Below, in pieces: positions 1 through 9,803 of a stretch of 64,000 nucleotides of DNA. The notes under the pieces were generated by a model. The model had not been told where the DNA came from. It ran no database searches and saw nothing but the letters and a program-made list of their open reading frames with translations. The translations under genes and the position numbers were made by a program. The stretch spans positions 62,001 to 126,000 of the forward strand of contig JAJTBD010000008.1 of NCBI GenBank assembly GCA_021287075.1, read 5' to 3'. Every line of letters begins with the position of its first letter. The stretch's first letter is position 1. The DNA comes from Micrococcales bacterium. GTDB lineage: Bacteria; Actinomycetota; Actinomycetes; Actinomycetales; Dermatophilaceae.

Positions 1-153
1 GCCGGGCACGACCCAGCCCGAGACCGACTGGACGTCGACGCCGGGGCCCGGCGCGGCATACGAGATCCTGCCGTCGATCACCCAGACCTCGTCGCGCACC
101 TCCTCGGCGGAGACCAGGACCCGACCGGTGATGTGCAGCGCCGTTGCCGTCAT
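1..153 (-). CDS. amidohydrolase family protein, N-terminal fragment
   Basis: The ATG is at 153 and the frame runs off the left edge, so only the first 51 residues are visible. They read as the small beta-sandwich that opens amidohydrolase-superfamily enzymes: ITGRVLV, then VWVIDGRI, ending in GWVVPG. In the family GWVVPG normally runs into the metal-binding D-x-H-x-H strand, which here lies outside the window. The substrate cannot be deduced. The gene lies 10 bp downstream of the alpha/beta hydrolase on the same strand and is probably cotranscribed with it and ffh. Confidence 0.7.
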   Translation of the reverse strand, partial: MTATALHITGRVLVSAEEVRDEVWVIDGRISYAAPGPGVDVQSVSGWVVPG

Positions 154-163
154 GGCACCGACC

Positions 164-982
164 CTAGCGAGTGGAGTCGTCCGCCACGGCAGAGATGAAG
201 CGGCCGAGCGCCTCGATGGTCACCTGCGGCTGCTCGGAGTGCACCCAGTGGCCGGCGTTCTTGACCGTCACGAGGCGGGCGGTCGGGAAGAGCGCCCGCA
301 TCGGCTCGGCGTAGTCGGGCGTGACATAGGCGGCGTTGGCGCCCGCCAGCCACAGGACGGGCCCCTCATAGGTGGCGCCCTCGGGGACGGCCTCCGCGGG
401 CCAGCCGCCCAGCTCGCCCAGGGACTCGCCGATGAGGTCGAGGTTCATCCGCCAGGACCAGTGGCCGTGGTCACGGTGGAGGTTCTGGAGGAGGAAGCCG
501 CGGATCGAGTCGCTCGGGATGTCTGCCGCGAGCGCCTGGTCTGCCTCACCGCGGGTGGCGATGCGCTCCAGCGGCAGCGCCTTGAGCAGGCGGACGTAGT
601 CCTCGAAGTCGCGGCCGCGCGGATAGGTCACCGGCGAGACGTCGACGACCACCAGCCCGGCCAGCAGCTCGGGGTGGCGCAGGGCGAGCAGCATCGCGGT
701 CTTGCCGCCCATGGAGTGCCCGACGAGGATCCACCGCTCCCCCGACGCCAGCTCCCCCAGCTCCGTGGCGAGTGCGTCGGCCATGTCGGCATAGGAGAAG
801 CCCTCTGTGCGCGGCGAGTGGCCGTGGTTGGGCAGGTCGATCAGGGTGCAACGGGCATGCCCCGCAAGGCCTTTGGCGATCTGGGTCCAGTTGCGGCCCT
901 GCCCGAAGACGCCGTGGACAAAGGCGACGCGGGGCCCCTGGTCACCGACCGTGCGGCTGTGCAGACGGCTCGGGTCGCTCAC
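164..982 (-). CDS. alpha/beta-fold hydrolase
   Basis: A 272-residue single-domain alpha/beta hydrolase. The oxyanion region FVHGVFGQGRNW is near residue 21, the nucleophile elbow GHSMGG near residue 88, and the catalytic histidine probably lies in NAGHWVHSEQP near the C-terminus. No signal peptide is visible, so it is cytosolic. The overall look (DLPNHGHSPRT, VVVDVSPVTYPRG) matches the YbfF-like esterase group; the natural substrate is unknown. The start overlaps the ffh stop by 4 bp, which implies translational coupling. Confidence 0.85.
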   Translation of the reverse strand: MSDPSRLHSRTVGDQGPRVAFVHGVFGQGRNWTQIAKGLAGHARCTLIDLPNHGHSPRTEGFSYADMADALATELGELASGERWILVGHSMGGKTAMLLALRHPELLAGLVVVDVSPVTYPRGRDFEDYVRLLKALPLERIATRGEADQALAADIPSDSIRGFLLQNLHRDHGHWSWRMNLDLIGESLGELGGWPAEAVPEGATYEGPVLWLAGANAAYVTPDYAEPMRALFPTARLVTVKNAGHWVHSEQPQVTIEALGRFISAVADDSTR

Positions 983-2598
983 TTGCCGAGGAACTTCTCG
1001 AAGCCCTTGGGCAGGTTGCTGGGGTCGAGCTGGCTGGGGTCGATGTCGGGCATGCCCTGGCCGAATGCCGCGCCGCCGCCTCCCAGCGCGCCGCCGCCGG
1101 GGCCGGCGCCCTTGGCGCGCTCGGCTGCCGCCCGCTCCTCGGCCGCCCGCTTGGCCGGGTTGCCGGACTTGCCCTTCTTCTTCTGCTGCTTCTGGGCCTT
1201 CTTGCGGGCGCCGCCGCCCATGCCCGGCATCCCTGGCATGCCGGGCATGCCGCCGCGCGCGAGCTGCTTCATCATCTTCTGCGCCTCGGTGAAGCGCTCG
1301 AGCAGGCCGTTGACCTCGGAGACGGTGACGCCCGAGCCCTTGGCGATGCGGGCGCGGCGCGAGCCGTTGATCTGCTTGGGGTGGGTGCGCTCGAAGGGAG
1401 TCATCGAGCGCACCATGGCCTCGACCCGGTCGAACTCGCGCTCGTCGAACTGGTCGATCTGGGCGGCCATCTGGCCCATGCCCGGCATCATCTTGAGCAT
1501 CGACTTCAGCGAGCCCATCTTCTTTAGCGCGGCCATCTGCTGGAGGAAGTCGTCGAAGGTGAAGTCCTCCTCGGCGAGGAACTTGCGCTGCATCTCCTCG
1601 GCCTGACGCGCGTCGAAAGCGCGCTCGGCCTGCTCGATCAGGGTGAGGATGTCGCCCATGTCGAGGATGCGCGAGGCCATCCGGTCGGGGTGGAAGACCT
1701 CGAAGTCCTTCACGTTCTCGCCGGTGGAGGCGAACATGATCGGCCGGCCCGTGATGCTGGCCACCGACAGCGCGGCGCCACCGCGGGCGTCGCCGTCGAG
1801 CTTGGACAGGACGACGCCGGTGAAGTCGACGCCCTCCTGGAAGGCCTGGGCCGTCTCGACCGCGGCCTGGCCGATCATCGCGTCGATGACGAACAGGACC
1901 TCGTCGGGCTGGATCGCCGCGCGGATATCGGCGGCCTGCTGCATCAGGTCGGCGTCGACGGCGAGGCGGCCGGCGGTGTCGACGATGACCACGTCGTGCT
2001 GGGAGCGGCGGGCATAGTCGATGCCGTCGCGCGCGACCGCGACCGGGTCGCCGAACGAGCGGGTGCCCTCACCGGACTCGACGACGGCGTCGTGGCCGCC
2101 GATGTTGCCGCGCTCCGGGGCGAAGGAGCGCACGCCGGCGCGCTCGGCGACGACCTCGAGCTGGGTGACGGCGTTGGGGCGCTGGAGGTCGGCGGCGACC
2201 AGCAGCGGGGTGTGGCCCTGGTCCTTGAGCCAGTAGCCGAGCTTGCCGGCGAGCGTGGTCTTGCCGGAGCCCTGGAGGCCGGCCAGCATGATCACGGTCG
2301 GGGGGTTCTTGGCGAACTGGAGGGTGCGGGTCTGGCCGCCGAGGATCTCGACGAGCTCCTCGTTGACGATCTTGACGACCTGCTGGCCCGGGTTGAGGGC
2401 CTGGCTGACCTCGGCGCCGAGGGCGCGCTCACGGATGCCGCGGGTGAACTCCTTGACGACCGGCAGGGCGACATCGGCCTCCAGCAGGGCCATCCGGATG
2501 TCGCGGACGGTGCTGTTGATGTCGGACTCGGTCAGCCGCCCCTTGCCGCGCAGGTTGCGGAAGGTGGCGGTCAGGCGATCGGAGAGGCTCGTGAACAC
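979..2598 (-). CDS. ffh: signal recognition particle protein Ffh (SRP54)
   Basis: GTPase of the signal recognition particle. It binds signal sequences and SRP RNA and docks with FtsY, encoded at 9804-11318. N domain about 1-95; G domain with G1 GLQGSGKTT near 107-115, DTAGRL near 207 and SKLDGDARGG; M domain from about 340 with SRRARIAKGSGVTVSEVN and a run of Met-Pro-Gly. The tail of about 60 residues is rich in Lys, Ala and Gly. At 539 residues it is somewhat longer than usual. An apparent extra segment of a dozen or so residues (about 166-182, GGHDAVVESGEGTR) lies between APERGN and GDPVAVARDG. The start codon is GTG. Confidence 0.97.
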   Translation of the reverse strand: MFTSLSDRLTATFRNLRGKGRLTESDINSTVRDIRMALLEADVALPVVKEFTRGIRERALGAEVSQALNPGQQVVKIVNEELVEILGGQTRTLQFAKNPPTVIMLAGLQGSGKTTLAGKLGYWLKDQGHTPLLVAADLQRPNAVTQLEVVAERAGVRSFAPERGNIGGHDAVVESGEGTRSFGDPVAVARDGIDYARRSQHDVVIVDTAGRLAVDADLMQQAADIRAAIQPDEVLFVIDAMIGQAAVETAQAFQEGVDFTGVVLSKLDGDARGGAALSVASITGRPIMFASTGENVKDFEVFHPDRMASRILDMGDILTLIEQAERAFDARQAEEMQRKFLAEEDFTFDDFLQQMAALKKMGSLKSMLKMMPGMGQMAAQIDQFDEREFDRVEAMVRSMTPFERTHPKQINGSRRARIAKGSGVTVSEVNGLLERFTEAQKMMKQLARGGMPGMPGMPGMGGGARKKAQKQQKKKGKSGNPAKRAAEERAAAERAKGAGPGGGALGGGGAAFGQGMPDIDPSQLDPSNLPKGFEKFLGK

Positions 2599-2671
2599 CG
2601 ACCAAGGCTAACCCGTGCGGGCTCGGCGTTTCGCGGTCGTTCACGCGCCGCAACCGTGTTTGGCTGGGGCG

Positions 2672-3622
2672 GTGACAGCGACACGACGACGCGCAGCCGC
2701 GGCATACCTGCTGGTCAGCGGCCTCCTGGCCGCCGGCTGCCAGGGTGGGGACGGCACCGACCGGGCCGGCACATCCGCGCCAGCCAAGGCCACCCCGACG
2801 ACCACGACCACCACCCCCACACCGCCACCGGAGCTCCCGGGCGGCGGCCGGACGGTCTTCCCGGACTATCGCCTCTTCGGCTACAGCGGGCAGCCGGGCG
2901 CGCCGGGACAGGGGCGGCTGGGCATCGGTGACCTCGACGAGCGGGTCGTGGAGATCAAGCAGCGCGGCAAGAACTTCGCCCACGGCCGCAAGATCATGCC
3001 GGTGCTCGAGCTGATCTCCACCGTCGTGCACGGCTCGCCCGGCAAGGACGGCATGTACCGCTCGCGCATCCCCGACGAGCAGATCCAGGAGCACCTGGCG
3101 GCGGCGCGGCGGCACGACGGGATGCTGCTGCTCAACATCCAGCCGGGGCGCGCCGACTTCCTCGCCGAGGTCAAGCACTACGAGAGGTATCTGCTGGACC
3201 CGCATGTGGGGCTGGCCCTCGACCCGGAGTGGGCGGTGAAGCCCGGTCAGGTCCCCGGCCGGGTCTATGGCTCGACGACCGGCGCCGAGCTCGACTCGGT
3301 CTCCCAGTATGTCGCCACCCTGGTCAAGCGGCACGACCTCCCGCAGAAGGTCATCGTCGTCCACCAGCTGCACCGCGGCATCATCACCGGGCAGGACGTG
3401 ATGAAGCGCCGTTCCCAGGTGGCCTGGGTGAAGTCCATCGACGGCATCGGCGGTCGCGGGGCCAAGATCGACACCTGGAACGCGATCACGCCCGACCAGC
3501 CGGCGCTCTTCCACGGCGGCTTCAAGCTCTTCTATGAGGAGGACGCGCAGCACGGCCCGCTGATGACGCCCGGCGAGGTCATGGCCCTGCGGCCCGTGCC
3601 GGAGTATGTCCTCTATGAGTGA
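2672..3622 (+). CDS. lipoprotein of unknown function
   Basis: I choose GTG 2672 because it starts directly on an Arg-rich n-region and hydrophobic core ending in LLAAGC, a lipobox-type cleavage site. An earlier in-frame GTG at 2615 would place about 19 unsuitable residues in front. After the Cys comes a Thr/Pro linker (TTTTTTPTPPP), typical of actinobacterial surface lipoproteins. A globular domain of about 270 residues follows, starting PGGGRTVFPDYRLFGYSGQPG and containing LLLNIQPGRADF, LALDPEWAV and KVIVVHQL. The strand-like spacing would suit a barrel fold, but I do not recognise the family. It is divergent from ffh and convergent with glnD. Confidence 0.75.
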   Translation: MTATRRRAAAAYLLVSGLLAAGCQGGDGTDRAGTSAPAKATPTTTTTTPTPPPELPGGGRTVFPDYRLFGYSGQPGAPGQGRLGIGDLDERVVEIKQRGKNFAHGRKIMPVLELISTVVHGSPGKDGMYRSRIPDEQIQEHLAAARRHDGMLLLNIQPGRADFLAEVKHYERYLLDPHVGLALDPEWAVKPGQVPGRVYGSTTGAELDSVSQYVATLVKRHDLPQKVIVVHQLHRGIITGQDVMKRRSQVAWVKSIDGIGGRGAKIDTWNAITPDQPALFHGGFKLFYEEDAQHGPLMTPGEVMALRPVPEYVLYE

Positions 3623-3646
3623 TGGCAGCGGGCCTGTGGGCCAGCG

Positions 3647-6061
<2,415 letters not shown>

Positions 6062-6096
6062 GGGATGCCTTCTCTCCGTGTGGTTCTGGGCGTGGC

Positions 6097-6128
6097 CGGC
6101 GGCCCGCGGGTCTGCCCGCGGGCCGCCG
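6097..6128 (-). promoter_or_regulatory. intergenic hairpin between glnK and glnD
   Basis: Perfect 14-bp GC-only stem (arms 6097-6110 and 6115-6128) with a 4-base loop TCTG, in the 71-bp gap between the glnK stop and the glnD start. There is no T tract. It could attenuate or process the operon mRNA so that glnD is expressed below amtB-glnK, or protect the upstream message. The role is inferred; the structure is read directly. Confidence 0.6.
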
Positions 6129-6132
6129 CCGC

Positions 6133-6474
<342 letters not shown>

Positions 6475-7839
6475 TCAGTCCTTGGTCGTGGGGACGTAGG
6501 CGGTCTCGCCGTGGTGGCGCTCGTCGTGCGGTTGCAGGGCGACACCACTGGCGCCGGCTCCGATGCGCCCGCCGCGAGAGCCCACGAGGTCGTAGCCGCT
6601 CTCGGCGTGCTCGCCGAGGTCGATGCCGGCCCGCTCGACGTCCTCGCTCACCCGGAAGCCCATCGTCTTGTCGAGGACGACAGCGATCACATAGGTCACG
6701 ACGAAGGAGTAGGCCAGCACGGCGGCCGCGCCGACGAACTGGCGCCACAGCTGGTCAACGCCGCCGCCATAGAGCAGTCCGTCAACTCCCGCCGGGGCGC
6801 TCGCGGTGGCGAAGAGGCCGACGAGCAGGGTGCCGACCAGGCCGCCGACCAGGTGCACACCGACGACATCGAGCGAGTCGTCATAGCCGAGGCGGTACTT
6901 CAGGCCGACGGCATAGGCACAGGCCGCGCCCGCGATGACCCCGATGGCGATGGCGCCGAGCGGGCTGACCGACGAGCACGCGGGGGTGATCGCGACCAGA
7001 CCGGCGACGATGCCCGAGGCGGCGCCGAGGCTGGTGGCGTGACCGTCGCGCAGCCGCTCGACGAGCAGCCAGCCGAGGCAGGCGGCCGCGGTGGCCGCGA
7101 GCGTGGTGACCCAGGTGGCCGCGGCGGTCGCGTTGGCGCCGAGCGCGGAGCCGGCGTTGAAGCCGAACCAGCCGAACCACAGCAGCGCTGCACCGAGCAT
7201 CACGAGCGTGAGGTTGTGCGGCCGCATCGGGTCCTTGCCGAAGCCGATCCGCTTGCCGAGCACGAAGGTCAGGGCCAGCGCCGCGGCGCCCGCGTTGATG
7301 TGGATCGCGGTGCCGCCGGCGAAGTCGATCGCCTTGACCTGGTTGGCGATCCAGCCGCCCCTGTCGGCCGCGAACCCGTCGAAGGCAAAGACCCAGTGGG
7401 CCGCCGGGAAGTAGACGAGGGTGGCCCACACGACCGTGAAGAGCACCCACGTGCCGAACCTCGCCCGGTCGGCGATCGCACCGGAGATCAGCGCCACGGC
7501 GATGATCGCGAAGGCCGACTGGAAGGCCACGAAGGCGAGTGCCGGGATCATGTGGCCCTCCGCGCCATAGGCCACATCGCCGAGCAGGTCGGCCAGCCCG
7601 AAGTGCTGGAAGGGGTTGCCGACCACTCCGCCGAGACTCTCGCCGAAGGTCTGGCTGTAGCCCCAGAGGCACCAGACGACACCGATGGTCGCCATGCTCA
7701 CGAAGCTCATCATCATCATGTTCAGGACGCTCTTGGCCCTGACCATGCCGCCATAGAAGAGGGCTAGCCCTGGGGTCATCAGCAGCACGAGCGCTGCGCT
7801 GATGAGGACCCAGGCTGTGTCGCCGGTGTTGATGTCCAT
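6475..7839 (-). CDS. amtB: ammonium transporter AmtB
   Basis: A 454-residue Amt/Rh channel with about 11 hydrophobic segments. The pore twin histidines are recognisable in AIHINAGAAALAL and VHLVGGLVGTL. The N-terminus MDINTGDTAWVLISAALVLLMTPGLALFYGG is typical. I start at ATG 7839 rather than seven codons upstream because AGGGTG precedes it at good spacing. The cytosolic C-tail (FRVSEDVERAGIDLGEHAESGYDL) is the element that GlnK contacts in this family. A GlnR-like box lies just upstream at 7863-7900. Confidence 0.96.
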   Translation of the reverse strand: MDINTGDTAWVLISAALVLLMTPGLALFYGGMVRAKSVLNMMMMSFVSMATIGVVWCLWGYSQTFGESLGGVVGNPFQHFGLADLLGDVAYGAEGHMIPALAFVAFQSAFAIIAVALISGAIADRARFGTWVLFTVVWATLVYFPAAHWVFAFDGFAADRGGWIANQVKAIDFAGGTAIHINAGAAALALTFVLGKRIGFGKDPMRPHNLTLVMLGAALLWFGWFGFNAGSALGANATAAATWVTTLAATAAACLGWLLVERLRDGHATSLGAASGIVAGLVAITPACSSVSPLGAIAIGVIAGAACAYAVGLKYRLGYDDSLDVVGVHLVGGLVGTLLVGLFATASAPAGVDGLLYGGGVDQLWRQFVGAAAVLAYSFVVTYVIAVVLDKTMGFRVSEDVERAGIDLGEHAESGYDLVGSRGGRIGAGASGVALQPHDERHHGETAYVPTTKD

Positions 7840-7862
7840 GGCAGACACCCTGTGCCGCAACT

Positions 7863-7900
7863 GTTTCCACCAGAGCGCACGAATGTGACAGCGGTGTTAC
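7863..7900 (-). promoter_or_regulatory. putative GlnR-type binding site upstream of amtB
   Basis: Read on the minus strand there are four 5-mers spaced by exactly 6 bases: GTAAC, GTCAC, GCGCT and GAAAC. This 11-bp periodicity matches the actinobacterial GlnR box (GTnAC-n6-GaAAC, repeated), with a poor third element. It ends only 24 bp before the amtB ATG, so any promoter must overlap it or give a very short leader. No GlnR gene is in the window. Confidence 0.4.
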
Positions 7901-7920
7901 AGATCCAGTGACGACGTGAG

Positions 7921-7940
7921 GATCGTGTTACGCCACGATC
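7921..7940. repeat. inverted repeat GATCGTG-n6-CACGATC
   Basis: Perfect 7-bp arms around a 6-base centre, between the end of the secreted-protein gene (stop at 7949) and the GlnR-like box. It could be an operator upstream of amtB or a weak terminator of the preceding gene; no T tract follows. Confidence 0.45.
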
Positions 7941-7948
7941 AGCGGGCC

Positions 7949-8704
7949 TCAGACAGCGGCGCTGGCCGTGCTTCCCGAGCCCCACACATAGGGCACCGAC
8001 CCGAAGACCACTCGGTACTCGCGCCGCTCAGCAGTCGTATAGCTGTACCAGTACCGGCCGTCCGAGCCGATCGTGGCGTTCTTCAGCGGCCGCCACGTGC
8101 TCGTCCCCGCCTTGCGGTACTGGATCTGACCCTGCGCGCCCATCCAGACCCCATAGGCGTGCGTCGACTGCCACCACCGGTAGGACCTGGCCAGCACAGA
8201 CACCTTGGTGCCATTGCGATAGGCCGAGATATAGGACACCGACCCGAGCCGGACATCCATCGTCGGGCTGTTCTGCTTGTCGAACCCCGGCCACGATCCG
8301 CCGGGATAGGTCGACGCACTGGGCCTGTAGGTCCGGGCCCCAACAGCCTGGTCGGTGACCTCGACCGGGTCGAAGCAGGTGAAGATGGGGTTCATCCCCG
8401 GCGTCCAGTAGTCGACCTTGTCGGTGGCCGCACCCCTCCCTGCGACAGTGATCGCGGCCGACCAGGCAGCGCCCACCTCGTCGGTGTTGCAGTCGGTGCG
8501 CACTGCCTGCGGGATGGTCACCGTCCTGGCCGCCACACGCACCGTTTGCGGGACGATGAGGTTGACATAGGTGCAGGGCGTCTGTCCTGGCTGCGCCTCC
8601 CCTGCGGTCGCGGGCGCCGCTGCGATGAGCGTCAGGCCCAGCATGGCGGCGCTGCCCGTCGCCAGCGTGCGGAGGCTTCCTGTGCGTGCACGTGATGTGA
8701 TCAT
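7949..8704 (-). CDS. secreted protein of unknown function
   Basis: About 251 residues. ATG 8704 is preserved as the start by a strong AGGGGA site 7 bases upstream. Signal peptide: Arg-containing n-region, core LATGSAAMLGLTLIAAAPATA, cleavage probably after ATA or AGE. The mature part has three Cys (CTYV, DCNT, FTCFDPVE), compatible with a disulfide, and a Trp/Tyr-rich second half including YRWWQSTHAYGVW and the repeat-like QYRKAGTSTWRPLKNATIGSDGRYWYSY. That last stretch resembles beta-sandwich modules that occur in actinobacterial exported proteins. No catalytic motif is seen. Confidence 0.7.
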   Translation of the reverse strand: MITSRARTGSLRTLATGSAAMLGLTLIAAAPATAGEAQPGQTPCTYVNLIVPQTVRVAARTVTIPQAVRTDCNTDEVGAAWSAAITVAGRGAATDKVDYWTPGMNPIFTCFDPVEVTDQAVGARTYRPSASTYPGGSWPGFDKQNSPTMDVRLGSVSYISAYRNGTKVSVLARSYRWWQSTHAYGVWMGAQGQIQYRKAGTSTWRPLKNATIGSDGRYWYSYTTAERREYRVVFGSVPYVWGSGSTASAAV

Positions 8705-8740
8705 TGCCGTCCCCTCCATCTCCGCGTCGGATCGCGGTCG

Positions 8741-9796
8741 TCAGTCACCATCGCGTCGGCGGGCGCGTCCGATCCCCCAGATGGCCAGCGCGAGGCAGAC
8801 GATGCCACCGGCGGCGATCGCGACGGGAGTCCAGTCAGCGGTGGTGTCCATGTCTCTATCCTGCGGCAGCGGCGACCCCGTCGGGGCCGAAAGCGCCGGA
8901 GAGGTTGCCGCCCCTGACGTGGCGACGGACGTCGCGGTGGACGTGGCGACGGACGGGGGCGACGTTGCGGTGGAGGAGGATGCCTGGTCGGCGGTGGGCA
9001 CCGGCACCCGCCACAGGCCGGAGTCGGCCCCCTCGCTGCCAGCGAGCAGCCCGTCGCCCGCGACGGTGATGGACTCCCCCTGGGGCGCGGCAGGCAGGGC
9101 CGCAGCGGCGGTCACCTGCCAGGTCCTGGCGTCGACCAGGTGGACCTGCCCGTAGTCGCGCAGCACGACCCGTGCGCCGTCCGCAAGGAAGACACCGTCG
9201 GTGACCAGGACAGGGGCAGCGGCGACTCGCGAGAGCGGATTCGGTTGTGTCGCAGACAGTTTCGCCGGCGCGGCATAGACGGCACCGGGGACGCCCTTGG
9301 TCACGACATAGACGCGGCCGCTGCGCGGGTGCACCAGCAGGGTCTCCGCGTCGTGGGCGCCGTCGGGATAGGCGAACGTGTATCGGATGCCCTCGGCCGC
9401 AGTCGTGCCCAGCGCGGGCTCGGCCACGGACCACACCCTGATCCACGACCGCTGCGCGCTGTTGTCGCCGATGTCGGCGACGAGCAGCCGCCCGTCGGGG
9501 CCCATGCCCATCGCCTCCACGTCGCGGGGGGCCTTGGCGGCATAGGTGTGCGCGCCGGTGACCTTGCCTGTCCGCACGTCCACGGCATAGATCACGCCGC
9601 GGTCGCCCGAGTCGTTGGTGGTCCACACCGTGTGCGGATGTCGCCGGCTCGGCGCCAGCCCCGAGGACTCGCTCACCCGTGGGTCGCCGATGCGCACGTC
9701 CGGCTCGGCGGCGGCGTGCGCGGTGCCCGGCAGGAGAGCGAGGTATGCCGCGGCAGCGAGCGCTGCCGCGGCATACCTCCGCGTCGTGGGGCTCAC
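8741..9796 (-). CDS. secreted, membrane-anchored propeller-like protein
   Basis: A 351-residue exported protein. The signal peptide (about 1-29) has a strikingly Ala-rich core, RRYAAAALAAAAYLALLPG, encoded by a perfect DNA palindrome (9740-9779). The lumenal part has recurring blade-like strands (GVIYAVDVRTGKV, GRLLVADIGDNS, GRVYVVTKG, QVHLVDARTWQV), pointing to a beta-propeller. A Ser/Thr linker is followed by a C-terminal membrane segment (VAIAAGGIVCLALAIWGIG) and RARRRDGD, so it is a cell-surface anchored protein. It lies 7 bp after the ftsY stop and is probably cotranscribed with it. Function unknown. Confidence 0.75.
   Translation of the reverse strand: MSPTTRRYAAAALAAAAYLALLPGTAHAAAEPDVRIGDPRVSESSGLAPSRRHPHTVWTTNDSGDRGVIYAVDVRTGKVTGAHTYAAKAPRDVEAMGMGPDGRLLVADIGDNSAQRSWIRVWSVAEPALGTTAAEGIRYTFAYPDGAHDAETLLVHPRSGRVYVVTKGVPGAVYAAPAKLSATQPNPLSRVAAAPVLVTDGVFLADGARVVLRDYGQVHLVDARTWQVTAAAALPAAPQGESITVAGDGLLAGSEGADSGLWRVPVPTADQASSSTATSPPSVATSTATSVATSGAATSPALSAPTGSPLPQDRDMDTTADWTPVAIAAGGIVCLALAIWGIGRARRRDGD
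9740..9779. repeat. perfect 18-bp inverted repeat inside a signal-peptide coding region
   Basis: Arms 9740-9757 and 9762-9779 with a 4-base loop, containing two inverted copies of the decamer GGTATGCCGC. It covers about codons 7-19 of the gene starting at 9796, so the mRNA would fold into a very stable hairpin just after the start codon. Confidence 0.8.
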
Positions 9797-9803
9797 CCGG
9801 GGG

